Source of the DNA: Akkermansia muciniphila
Lineage (GTDB): Bacteria; Verrucomicrobiota; Kiritimatiellia; RFP12; JAAYNR01
DNA length: 39,282 nucleotides
Direction of reading: 5' to 3'
NCBI GenBank assembly: GCA_945870025.1
Contig: CAMBQN010000025.1
Span: forward strand, 1 to 39,282
The notes under the pieces were generated by a model. It ran no database searches. It was not told the origin of the DNA and worked only from the letters and a program-made list of their open reading frames with translations. How positions within the stretch are numbered: the stretch's first letter is position 1; every line of letters begins with the position of its first letter. A program made the position numbers and the translations under genes. This document shows positions 17,828 to 25,345 of this stretch, piece by piece.

Positions 17828-18454
17828 TCACGGGCCAGCGACCGGCGGCACCCACGTCTGCCGCATGCGTTCGGCAAGCTCGCTGCATGCCGTTTCCAGC
17901 GCCTGGCTCATGGCCACGACGATTGCCGCCGCGTCGCTCCCCACCACAGGTGCCGACGTCTGCAACACGCCAGCGGCCCGAAACTGCCGCGTGGCCGTAT
18001 CGGTCAGAAACCACGCGCCCTGCAACTCGACGCGCACGCCGTTGCTTTCAAAGCGGTTGATCGAGAGGCTCACGCCGAGATCGCCCGCAGCCGTGTCGCT
18101 CCGCGGTGCGACAAGGACGTTCTGCTGCGCAAGTTCGGCCGAGAGATTGTCGATGACCGCGCGGGTTACCGCATCTCGGAAAGAGCCGCCCCAGCGGTCG
18201 AATTCCAGATGAACCAGCGTCTGCGCGCCGTCGCTGATCCTGCGCACGGTCACATTCGGATGATTCAGGTAGTCGGCCAGCGCAACCGGACCAACTGTGA
18301 TCACACGGGGCGGCGGCATTTTCGACACGACCGTCTCCGGCAGCCGTCGCGCCGAAAAGGCGTAATACCGAACGGTGGGCGAACTGGCGCATCCGGCCAC
18401 GAACAGGACGGCTAAGACCCCGCCGACACGGGCACTCCACGGAATTCTTTTCAT
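17828..18454 (-). CDS. PqiC-type ABC transport auxiliary lipoprotein
   Basis: The protein has 208 residues. The signal peptide ends in the lipobox VAGC (cysteine about 22), so it is predicted to be a lipoprotein. The mature part begins SSPTVRYYAFS and contains the pattern ITVGPVALADYLNHPNV, typical of the ABC-type auxiliary family (PqiC/LetC-like) that works with MCE systems. It would be anchored in the outer membrane and accept lipid from the MCE protein. Its ATG overlaps the MlaD stop as ATGA, and it is the last gene of the operon. Confidence 0.85.
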   Translation of the reverse strand: MKRIPWSARVGGVLAVLFVAGCASSPTVRYYAFSARRLPETVVSKMPPPRVITVGPVALADYLNHPNVTVRRISDGAQTLVHLEFDRWGGSFRDAVTRAVIDNLSAELAQQNVLVAPRSDTAAGDLGVSLSINRFESNGVRVELQGAWFLTDTATRQFRAAGVLQTSAPVVGSDAAAIVVAMSQALETACSELAERMRQTWVPPVAGP

Positions 18455-19452
18455 TGCTGACCTCCTTTGTCCGCCTTCTTGCCACGCAGCACCGCCTCCG
18501 GGTGTCGCTCCAACGTGTCGGCCAACGTCCGAACGGCCTGCGCCGCCAGCCCCAGCTCGCGCAACGCCGCGCGCATCTCCTCGATCGGCCGGTCATCGCG
18601 CAGCACCCCGTCCAGCGTCTGCCCCGTCTTGTTGAGCTGCGCAAAGGCGCGCTGCGCCTCGCGAAGCGCGTCGCCCGCCGTCTCCGTGAGATCGGCCGCC
18701 GGCCCTTCTTCGAGCGCCAGCATCCGCTCCAGCGCCGCAAACGCCGATGTCGCGGCCTCCAGCGTCTGTTGCGCCTGTTCCGATACCGATTCCACGGCTT
18801 CACCCGTCGACGCGATTACGATCCGGGTTTCGCTGACCCAACTGGTGATGGCGCCGGGCAGTTGCTGCAAGGCCGGATCCTGAAGAAATTGGTTCAGGCC
18901 AACCAACACCTGATTCGCGCGATCCAGCAGCTCCGCCAGCGGCAATTCGTCCAGCCTCCGGGTTAGCTCCTGGGTGGCCGACACGATGGTCGGAATCTGC
19001 AAGTGCCCGGTGCGATCAGGCATCATCCGTGCCGGCTTGCCGGGATGGAAATCGAGGTTGATCAGCAATTGCCCGGTGACAAAACTCTGCATCTGCAACT
19101 GCGCGCACAACCCTTTCTCGATGAGTGCCTGATGATACTCAAGCCCCTGTATGCCCGCACCGTCGAGTGCAAAAGCACGGGTGTCTATTTCGGTGACGAC
19201 GGGAACCAAAAACTTCATGCTGGCCAGATCACCCTCGAGTTTGATCGCCACCACCGAGCCGATCTTGACGCCTCGGAACATCACCGGCGCGCCGACGCTC
19301 AGCCCTTTCACGGACTCGTCAAAATACTGGATGTACCGCTGGGTCTGGGTGAACATTCGCCCGGATCCAAAGGCGATCACGCCCACAACCGCCAACGCCA
19401 GACCGCCGACGACAAAAGCGCCGATCAGCTTTTTTTTTGCCTCTTCACTCAT
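18451..19452 (-). CDS. mlaD: MlaD-family (MCE domain) lipid-transport protein
   Basis: The protein has 333 residues. One N-terminal transmembrane helix (about 9-30) anchors it in the inner membrane. The MCE domain follows: YFDESVKGLSVGAPVMFRGVKIGSV is the classic opening. The C-terminal half (about 190-330) is largely helical with coiled-coil character, so it may form a periplasmic extension. MCE proteins assemble into hexamers and carry phospholipid between membranes with MlaE and MlaF. It shares ATGA overlaps with both mlaF upstream and the lipoprotein gene downstream. Confidence 0.9.
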   Translation of the reverse strand: MSEEAKKKLIGAFVVGGLALAVVGVIAFGSGRMFTQTQRYIQYFDESVKGLSVGAPVMFRGVKIGSVVAIKLEGDLASMKFLVPVVTEIDTRAFALDGAGIQGLEYHQALIEKGLCAQLQMQSFVTGQLLINLDFHPGKPARMMPDRTGHLQIPTIVSATQELTRRLDELPLAELLDRANQVLVGLNQFLQDPALQQLPGAITSWVSETRIVIASTGEAVESVSEQAQQTLEAATSAFAALERMLALEEGPAADLTETAGDALREAQRAFAQLNKTGQTLDGVLRDDRPIEEMRAALRELGLAAQAVRTLADTLERHPEAVLRGKKADKGGQQ

Positions 19453-20303
19453 TTCGTGTCACTCCTTTGCTTGAGGGGTGCGACCGTCGGCGGCAGCGCC
19501 GTCTCTGCCGGACTGCCCCCGGCGCGCGTCAGAAAACGGATCACCCGCAAATCAGCCGACCGAGCCAGCAACTCCCGCGGTGACCCCAGCGCCAATTGGG
19601 TCTGCGCCTCAGCATCCAGAAAAACACCGTTCGATCCGATCGCGAAGAGGCTGGCCAGCTCGTGCGTAACCACCACGACCGTCGTGCCCAGACTGTCACG
19701 CAGCTCCAGAATGAGGTCATCCAGCCGTTTCGCGCTCACCGGATCAAGCCCTGCGGAAGGTTCATCGAAAAAGACGATTTCCGGATCCAGCGCCAAAGCC
19801 CGCGCCAGCCCCGCGCGCTTCTTCATCCCACCGCTGAGCTCCCCGGGATAGCAGGCTTCGCAGCCGGCCAGCCCGACCAGCGCCAGCTTGAACGCCACGC
19901 GCTCACGAATGGCTTCCGGTGGTAGGTCGGAGTAAAGCTGCATGGGCAGCGCCACATTTTCCGCCACCGTCATGGAACTCCACAGCGCCCCGCTCTGATA
20001 CAACACGCCAAAGCCGCGCATCGCCTCCCGCCGCGCCGAGGCGGATATGTTCCAAAAAGGCACCGTCCCATAAAATACCTCACCCGCCGCCGGCCGCTGC
20101 AATCCGATCAGATGGCGCAGCAACGTGCTTTTGCCGCAGCCGCTGCCGCCCATGATGACGAAGATATCCCCCCGATTGACGGTAAAGGTGAGGTCCCGCT
20201 GAATCACGCGCGCCCCGTAGGCCAGCGTCAGCCCGCAAACGCGGATCGCCGGCGCCGCGCCCGCTTCTGCATGGTCTGCCGTTGTTGTGTGCTGCTTGTT
20301 CAT
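19449..20303 (-). CDS. mlaF: MlaF-type ABC transporter ATPase
   Basis: The protein has 284 residues. Walker A is GGSGCGKST, the Q-loop follows at LYQSGALWSSMTV, the signature is LSGGMKKRAGLARA and Walker B is EIVFFDEPSAGLDP, with H in VVVTHE. LSGGM(K/R)KR is characteristic of the Mla/Ttg2 ATPases. It powers the MlaE permease for lipid transport. It starts 12 bp after the permease stop and overlaps MlaD by ATGA. Confidence 0.94.
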   Translation of the reverse strand: MNKQHTTTADHAEAGAAPAIRVCGLTLAYGARVIQRDLTFTVNRGDIFVIMGGSGCGKSTLLRHLIGLQRPAAGEVFYGTVPFWNISASARREAMRGFGVLYQSGALWSSMTVAENVALPMQLYSDLPPEAIRERVAFKLALVGLAGCEACYPGELSGGMKKRAGLARALALDPEIVFFDEPSAGLDPVSAKRLDDLILELRDSLGTTVVVVTHELASLFAIGSNGVFLDAEAQTQLALGSPRELLARSADLRVIRFLTRAGGSPAETALPPTVAPLKQRSDTK

Positions 20304-20315
20304 CAGGTGCTTGTT

Positions 20316-21434
20316 TCAAATTCCCAGTGCGTTACACATGACCGTGACAATCGCCGTCGCCACAATGATGCTGATGATCCCGTTGACGACCGCCCCGGTC
20401 GTCGCTTCGCCCACGGCGGCGGCGTTGCGCCCGCACCGCATCCCCTTGTAACACCCGGTGAGCGCGACCAGAACCCCGAAAATGGTGCCATGCAACAGCC
20501 CCACCCACAGGTCCTGCAGGCGCACCACGTCCCGCGTCATCTGGATGTATTCCAGCGGCGTGATCTCGAACAGCCACACCCCAACCGCCAGTCCGCCCAG
20601 TATGCCCATCGCGCTGGCGTAGAGACACAACAGCGGCATCATGAGTGCGAGGGCGATCAGCCGAGGCAACACCAGAAAGTCAATCGGTTCTACCCCGAGC
20701 GTGGCCAGAGCGTCCACCTCCTCGTTCACCTGCATCGTGCCCAATTGCGCGGCAAACGCCGCCCCGGTCCGTCCGGCCAAAACAATTCCCGTCATGATCG
20801 CGCCCATGACCCGCACCACCGCAATTCCGACCAGTCCGGCAACGTAGATCTGGGCACCAAACATCACCAGTTGCATGGCACCTACAAACGCAAAAATCAA
20901 TCCGACCAGAATGCTGATCAAGGATATGATCGGCAGCGCCTCTGCGCCGCAAGCCACCATGAACGCCGTGATGTCGGAGCGGCGGCACGCCGAGCGGCCG
21001 CTGAACAGGCGACCGAACCCCGCCACCACCTCGCCTACAAAGGCAAGCCCGTCCACGCCCGCCGCCCAGGCCACCTGTGTCCGATCCGCGATCCGTGCGA
21101 GCCAATGCCCAGGCCCCCGATGCGCCACGCTCCGCACGGGCGCTGCTGCCGCCAGCGACAGCAGCCGCCGCACGCCCTCGGGCAGGCCCATCCAGCGGCA
21201 ATCGATCCCGGCCGCCTCGCACCCCCGCTTGAGTTGCAGGCAGAACACCGGCAAGGCACTGTGCCACCCCGTAACCCCGGATGCGTCGCACACGACCACG
21301 CTGCACCCCGTCGCCTCGCGCAGCACGTCCACGGACGTCGACGCCGGTGCCTCGCCGCGCCAATCCCCCGCCAGCCGGACGTCGCACACGCGATCCGGCA
21401 TCCGCGTCGAAATCGTGATGCGCGGCTCGCTCAT
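20316..21434 (-). CDS. mlaE: MlaE-type permease with N-terminal STAS-like domain
   Basis: The protein has 372 residues. Residues about 1-110 resemble a STAS domain (VVVCDASGVTGWHSALPVF), which in E. coli is the separate protein MlaB. Residues 120-372 are the MlaE permease, with family motifs VGLIFAFVGAMQL, GRTGAAFAAQLGTMQVNEEVDAL and GCYKGMRCGRNAAAVGEATTGAVV. The STAS-permease fusion is known in other MCE systems. Its ATG overlaps the HNH gene's stop as ATGA, which places the HNH gene inside the same operon. Confidence 0.93.
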   Translation of the reverse strand: MSEPRITISTRMPDRVCDVRLAGDWRGEAPASTSVDVLREATGCSVVVCDASGVTGWHSALPVFCLQLKRGCEAAGIDCRWMGLPEGVRRLLSLAAAAPVRSVAHRGPGHWLARIADRTQVAWAAGVDGLAFVGEVVAGFGRLFSGRSACRRSDITAFMVACGAEALPIISLISILVGLIFAFVGAMQLVMFGAQIYVAGLVGIAVVRVMGAIMTGIVLAGRTGAAFAAQLGTMQVNEEVDALATLGVEPIDFLVLPRLIALALMMPLLCLYASAMGILGGLAVGVWLFEITPLEYIQMTRDVVRLQDLWVGLLHGTIFGVLVALTGCYKGMRCGRNAAAVGEATTGAVVNGIISIIVATAIVTVMCNALGI

Positions 21435-21727
21435 GGCAGATTCCCCAATTCGTCCAGGATCCGCTCGGCCGGAGTCAGGAACGATTTGGACCGGTTGCAG
21501 GCGACGCAGGCGGGGACGACGTTGCCCTTCACGCTCCGGCCGCCGCGGGCGACGGGCACAACATGATCCATCGTCAGCTCAGACGCCGAAAACCGCTTGC
21601 CGCAATAGTGGCAGAGGCCCCCGTCGAGCTGCTGCCGCCACCAGACGCTTTGACGCAGCCCACGGGCCTTCTCGCGCTCGCGCGCCACATGCGCGGGATC
21701 CTTCCGTATGTCGATCCAATCAGCCAT
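21431..21727 (-). CDS. HNH endonuclease family protein
   Basis: This short 98-residue protein has a complete HNH core: a CHYC zinc pair (39-42), the metal-binding MDHVVPVARGG, and NVVPACVACN supplying the final N and second zinc pair. No other domain is present. It starts 3 bp after the stop of the GDT1-ferritin fusion and overlaps the MlaE start, so it is translated as part of the lipid-transport operon. Its substrate is unknown. Small HNH proteins of this type are common in bacterial chromosomes and need not belong to a defence system. Confidence 0.88.
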   Translation of the reverse strand: MADWIDIRKDPAHVAREREKARGLRQSVWWRQQLDGGLCHYCGKRFSASELTMDHVVPVARGGRSVKGNVVPACVACNRSKSFLTPAERILDELGNLP

Positions 21728-21730
21728 GGC

Positions 21731-22534
21731 TCACGCCTCCAGCATCGCCTGCATCCACGCGGCATGACGCTCCTCGTCGGCCGCCGAACGGGCAAACGCG
21801 CTGCGAAGCGACGGAATCGCGCAGCCCTGCTCAAGCGCCCGGTAGAAGGCCGCCGTGGCCCGCTCGTGCTCGATCGCATGAACCAACAGCTCGCGATCCG
21901 AGCCGAGGCTTCCCACCGCGGCATCGGTCGCCACATCGTGGATCAGAGCCTCGGCGGCCGGCAGCGCCGCCTGCAGTTCGACCCCGTGGATCGAAGCGCC
22001 CATCTGTTCCATCAGCGCGCCGTGCGCCGCTTCCTCGGCGGCAATCCGCTCAAACAGCTCGCGTACGCGACTGGTGGAGGCCCGGGCCGCCAGCGCGCGG
22101 TAATCGTCCAAGGCCGCGCGCTCGAAGGCAGCGGCCTGCCGCAGCACGAGTCGGCCCAGCACGCTCGGCGCCGCAACCGGCTCTGGCCGGGAAGCGGCTC
22201 GGGCCACACGCGGAGCAAACCCCTCACGCAACATCAGCGCGCCGAACGCCAGAAACAGCGCGCCGCCCGCCAGCTTGATGTACCGGTCATCGGGGACCAG
22301 CTTCTGCAGCAACCCGCCGGCCAACACGCCGATGGCCGTGGACGCCGTCAGCGCCAGCGCGCCGGCGACAAACACAGTGAGCTTGAACGACGCATTGGTG
22401 CCCGACTGGCTCATCACCGCCAGTTGCGTCTTGTCGCCCAACTCGGCCAGGAAGATCATCACAAAAGTGCTCGTGAACAACGTCCAGTTCATGCCCCCCC
22501 CCATCCAATCGCGTACACCCTGACCGGCGGCCAT
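21731..22534 (-). CDS. Fusion of half-size GDT1/UPF0016 cation transporter and rubrerythrin-like ferritin domain
   Basis: The protein has 267 residues. The N-terminal 105 residues have three hydrophobic segments (about 17-38, 51-75, 86-103) and the UPF0016/GDT1 motif ELGDKT (31-36). GDT1-family proteins exchange Mn2+ or Ca2+ for protons and normally carry two such halves, so this one would need to dimerise. Residues 130-267 are a ferritin-like four-helix bundle with two E-x6-Y motifs (E138-Y145, E224-Y231) and two ExxH motifs (E168-H171, E254-H257), the rubrerythrin di-metal pattern. A membrane cation exporter with a metal-sensing or oxidising domain is implied, analogous in concept to membrane-bound ferritins of the MbfA type. 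The start at 22534 follows a near-perfect GGAGGTGATC. First gene of the Mla operon. Confidence 0.85.
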   Translation of the reverse strand: MAAGQGVRDWMGGGMNWTLFTSTFVMIFLAELGDKTQLAVMSQSGTNASFKLTVFVAGALALTASTAIGVLAGGLLQKLVPDDRYIKLAGGALFLAFGALMLREGFAPRVARAASRPEPVAAPSVLGRLVLRQAAAFERAALDDYRALAARASTSRVRELFERIAAEEAAHGALMEQMGASIHGVELQAALPAAEALIHDVATDAAVGSLGSDRELLVHAIEHERATAAFYRALEQGCAIPSLRSAFARSAADEERHAAWMQAMLEA

Positions 22535-22648
22535 GGATCACCTCCGCACGCGTGTTCACAATCGCACAAACCACGATGTAACGTCAATCATTTTTGGAGG
22601 ACATTACCCACACCTCGCATCAGGCTTCAGGGCTGCCCGCGTCTGCTT

Positions 22649-22677
22649 TCCTCCGCGTCCTCCGCGTCTCCGCGAGC
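22649..22677. repeat. CTCCGCGTC-type short repeat
   Basis: ctccgcgtcctccgcgtctc and the following cgcgag form three imperfect copies of tccgcgtc. Phrases of this kind are scattered between genes in many bacterial groups. Here it lies just left of the 62-bp tandem repeat beside the transposase gene. Confidence 0.5.
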
Positions 22678-22693
22678 CATTCAATTCCTCGCT

Positions 22694-22817
22694 AGTTTAT
22701 AAGGGACACTCATTCTATTGATTCTACTCATTCTATTGATTCTATCGAGCACAGGAGTTTATAAGGGACACTCATTCTATTGATTCTACTCATTCTATTG
22801 ATTCTATCGAGCACAGG
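22694..22817. repeat. 62-bp unit in two tandem copies
   Basis: The unit starts agtttataagggacactc and ends tctatcgagcacagg. It occurs at 22694-22755 and identically at 22756-22817. Inside each copy, actcattctattgattct is itself repeated twice. Each copy contains ttataagggaca, the candidate left end of the Y1 element. Confidence 0.9.
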
Positions 22818-24156
22818 TGCATTGGCGAGAAGAGTTTGGGCCGCAAGAACGCGTCGAAGAGGCTGGTGGACGGATTTCGTTGACCAAAGCATGTAGAATT
22901 GCGGATGGAAAAGGCGGATGGACCGTTTTTTGATGTCACGTGCCGGATTGTTATCGATTTCTGGACGCACCTCCGGCCGATGTCCTGCTCATGGAAACGG
23001 TTTTTGTTGAATAGGCGGCCCGGCGTGGCTCGCCATCACCCGCCGGATGCGGCAATCGGCGTGAGGCGCAGGTCGCGGGCGGCGCAAAGTCCGCCCCAGG
23101 CCGCAAAACGGAGCGGACGCGCCCCGTCTGTGCGCTTCGGTCCGAAGTTGTCGCGGTGCTTCCAGAAGACTTCGTCCACAAACTCCTTGCTGCCGATGGC
23201 CACGCCGTCGCTGAAGTAACGAACCCGGCATCGCAAGACGCCCTGCAACGGCAGTTCCCCGCGTTCCTTGACGATCTGTTCGACCTGCTCTACGGAAAGA
23301 CCCGGCCGTAGCGCAGCGCCGCTTTCGGTCAGCCCGCTTTCCGTGCCAGCAGCATAAACCATGAGCCTGTAACGCGCTGCAACGGCTCGCCAGCGTTCTT
23401 GATTCTCAACACCGAAGATCGCTGACAGCCCCTCGCGCGCCTTTTTCCTGCCCGCCACGGCTTCGCCGTAACCGCACCACCGGTAGTCCTTGGGATCGCT
23501 CACAATCCCCGCTCGCACGGCATTGAGATCGATGTACGCTGCCATCGTCGCCAATGCGCCCACGCCCTGGCGCACCCGTTGCGCATGCGACGGCGGTTCG
23601 ATCATCACGCTCTTGAACCGATCCTCCCACAGCGTCCCGACCCGCCCCTCGCGCCGGTTGTACCACTGTGAAAACCGCTGCTTCACCGTCTTCACAAACT
23701 CCGACACGTCAAACATCCGCGCTCGCAGGCGCTCCAGATCCGCCTGCACCAGAGACTCCAGCCCCTGCTTGCGCCACAACGTCCACTGCGACTGCATCTC
23801 AAAAATCACCCGCCGCTCGTAAATAGCCGGTAGACGCACCACAATATCAGCTTCGCTAACATCCTGTCGATCGGGCACTTCTGCCAGAATATGGAAATGA
23901 TTCGACAGGATCGCGTAGGTCAACACCCGCACGCCGCAGAACGTCTCGGCCCCGCGCATCAATTCGCGAAATTTCTCCCGCTCCACGTCCCCCAGAATCA
24001 TCCGCCGATCCACCACCCGGCTCATGCAATGATAATAGCCCAACCCATCCGCCTTGATCCGTGACGATCTCATGCCCGCCCCCTCTCCTGTGTGAATGAG
24101 TTAAGATTATCACATCATCAATGCCGTGTATACAACAAATGGTCTGTCCCTTGTAA
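22697..24156 (-). mobile_element. Y1-transposase element with candidate inverted ends
   Basis: ttataagggaca at 22697-22708 (and again at 22759-22770) is the inverted counterpart of tgtcccttgtaa at 24145-24156, with 11 of 12 bases matching, and the transposase gene lies between them. IS200/REP-type elements are single-strand transposons that usually have subterminal hairpins and not long terminal inverted repeats, so these may be recognition sequences or a coincidence. No target duplication was identified. Confidence 0.4.
23036..24073 (-). CDS. REP-associated Y1 (IS200-like) tyrosine transposase
   Basis: The protein has 345 residues and an AGGAG-containing ribosome site. It carries the HUH motif in SNHFHILAEVP (H59, H61) and a later helix with FSQWYNRREGRVGTLWEDRFKS, where this family keeps its nucleophilic tyrosine. 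AAYIDLNAVRAGIV…YRWCGYGEA matches the long transposase subgroup that mobilises or is domesticated with REP-like palindromes. These enzymes nick single-stranded DNA at structured repeats. The C-terminal third (about 250-345) is an additional, less conserved domain. The frame is intact, so the gene may be active. Repeats lie on both sides. Confidence 0.9.
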   Translation of the reverse strand: MRSSRIKADGLGYYHCMSRVVDRRMILGDVEREKFRELMRGAETFCGVRVLTYAILSNHFHILAEVPDRQDVSEADIVVRLPAIYERRVIFEMQSQWTLWRKQGLESLVQADLERLRARMFDVSEFVKTVKQRFSQWYNRREGRVGTLWEDRFKSVMIEPPSHAQRVRQGVGALATMAAYIDLNAVRAGIVSDPKDYRWCGYGEAVAGRKKAREGLSAIFGVENQERWRAVAARYRLMVYAAGTESGLTESGAALRPGLSVEQVEQIVKERGELPLQGVLRCRVRYFSDGVAIGSKEFVDEVFWKHRDNFGPKRTDGARPLRFAAWGGLCAARDLRLTPIAASGG

Positions 24157-24199
24157 TACTGTAATACTTTGTAATACTTGTAATACCCTTGTAATACTT
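24151..24199. repeat. Five-copy TTGTAATAC repeat cluster
   Basis: gtaatac occurs five times in 49 bp, with spacings of 9 to 13 bases, most copies preceded by tt or t. It lies immediately outside (right of) the candidate right end of the Y1 element. It has no coding value and could arise by slippage or serve as a target or hairpin substrate for the transposase. The remaining gap to 24404 shows no gene; ggctcccg (24392-24399) and cgggagcc (24415-24422) form a hairpin around the AraC-type gene's stop codon, without a T-run. Confidence 0.75.
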
Positions 24200-24404
24200 C
24201 TGGTGCCTGCCTGAAGCGAAGTTGTCGCACTGGTGGCGAATGGCCATGCGCGACTACAACACCCTTCAGGATCGCCCCTTGACCGCCCTCTATCGGTGAG
24301 CCGGCGCGGACGCGCAGCGCAGGGCCTGCGGGGCATTCTATCCGCCTATCTGCGTCGTGCGCCCTGTCGGCCGATTGTCCACCTGTGCTTGGGCTCCCGC
24401 CGCA

Positions 24405-25241
24405 TCAAGCCAGACGGGAGCCGCTCTGATGTGTGGTCCGGTAGGCGCGCGGGCTGCGTCCCACGCGCTTGCTGAAGAGCTTGGAGAAGTGGTAAGGATC
24501 GTCCATGCCGACGGCACTGGCCACGTCGCGGATCCGGCGATTTTCGTCCAGTAACAGGTGCTTGGCGTGTTCGATGCGCATGCGGATGACGTCTTCGATC
24601 GGCGAGACTTGAAAGTGGCGCCGCCAGAGCGCGGAAAGATGCGGAACCGACAGATGCACGGCGTGTGCGAGATCCGCCAATCGAACAGGCTGCTGGGGCG
24701 CCCGTTCCAGCCGCTGTCGCAGCTCGAGGAGCGCGGCCGGGATCTGCGCGGTGGCTACTGGGTCTGGCGCCAGCAAGCGGGCGATGTCGCGCAGCGTATT
24801 CTCCAGGAGGTTCCCGACGATGACCGGATCGGGGCGAGGGCTGACGATTTCGGCATAGAGGGTGTTCAACTGTGCCACCCAGCGCCGGGGCGAGGGGTGT
24901 CGGAGAAGGTGATTCGCGGGCAGTCCGGTCGTGCGTAGAGCGTCTGCCACCCGGTCTCCCTTGCAGTGGATCCAACTGTGACTCCAGTGCGGAGCGGTCG
25001 AGCCATAACGCTGCTCCGCACCCGGCGGCCACAGCATCAGGCTGCCGGCAGGTGCGGCGCTGGTGGCTCCGCTTGCGGTCAGGGTTACCGGATCGTGAAA
25101 AAGCATGAATAGAAAGTCGCCGGATCCCTGCGGCCGGACAATCTGGCACGGCGGCATAATCTCGCGCACGCCGATGCCCCGCACTTGCAGGGAGGGCGTG
25201 TGGATGAGAATCGGCGAAAAAAAATGTTTGAATCCGCTCAT
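24405..25241 (-). CDS. AraC-family transcriptional regulator
   Basis: The protein has 278 residues. The N-terminal half is a cupin-like ligand-binding domain (PAGSLMLWPPGAEQRYG). The C-terminal HTH pair spans about 180-275, with RLADLAHAVHLSVPHLSALWRRHF as the first helix-turn-helix and IRDVASAVGMDDPYHFSKLFSKRVGRSPRAYR as the typical AraC signature. It is divergent from the GH172/aldolase cluster, 104 bp away, and probably activates it in response to a sugar or oligosaccharide released from the substrate. Confidence 0.9.
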   Translation of the reverse strand: MSGFKHFFSPILIHTPSLQVRGIGVREIMPPCQIVRPQGSGDFLFMLFHDPVTLTASGATSAAPAGSLMLWPPGAEQRYGSTAPHWSHSWIHCKGDRVADALRTTGLPANHLLRHPSPRRWVAQLNTLYAEIVSPRPDPVIVGNLLENTLRDIARLLAPDPVATAQIPAALLELRQRLERAPQQPVRLADLAHAVHLSVPHLSALWRRHFQVSPIEDVIRMRIEHAKHLLLDENRRIRDVASAVGMDDPYHFSKLFSKRVGRSPRAYRTTHQSGSRLA

Positions 25242-25345
25242 CAGGTGTCATAAGAAATTACATCTTTTTCATAATCCTGACCATTCCAAAATGAGACGGT
25301 GTGCGTTATGATGTGGCTCGTTGAAAGAAGTGAGGAGGCAAAAGC
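25242..25345. promoter_or_regulatory. Divergent control region between the AraC regulator and GH172 cluster
   Basis: These 104 bp are AT-richer than the flanking genes. A possible + strand promoter is TTCCAA-17-TATGAT near 25285-25315, a weak match. GAGGAGG (about 25331-25337) is a strong ribosome site for the GH172 gene. No clear inverted repeat for the regulator was seen. Divergent AraC regulators usually bind here. Confidence 0.35.

Noticed and set aside
20112-21566. 484-residue plus-strand open frame across the Mla genes
   Set aside because: Arg/His/Pro-rich shadow of mlaE and mlaF, which have full family motifs.
22694-24199. Possible CRISPR array from the repeat clusters
   Set aside because: Repeats are directly adjacent or irregular, without unique spacers, and no cas gene is present.
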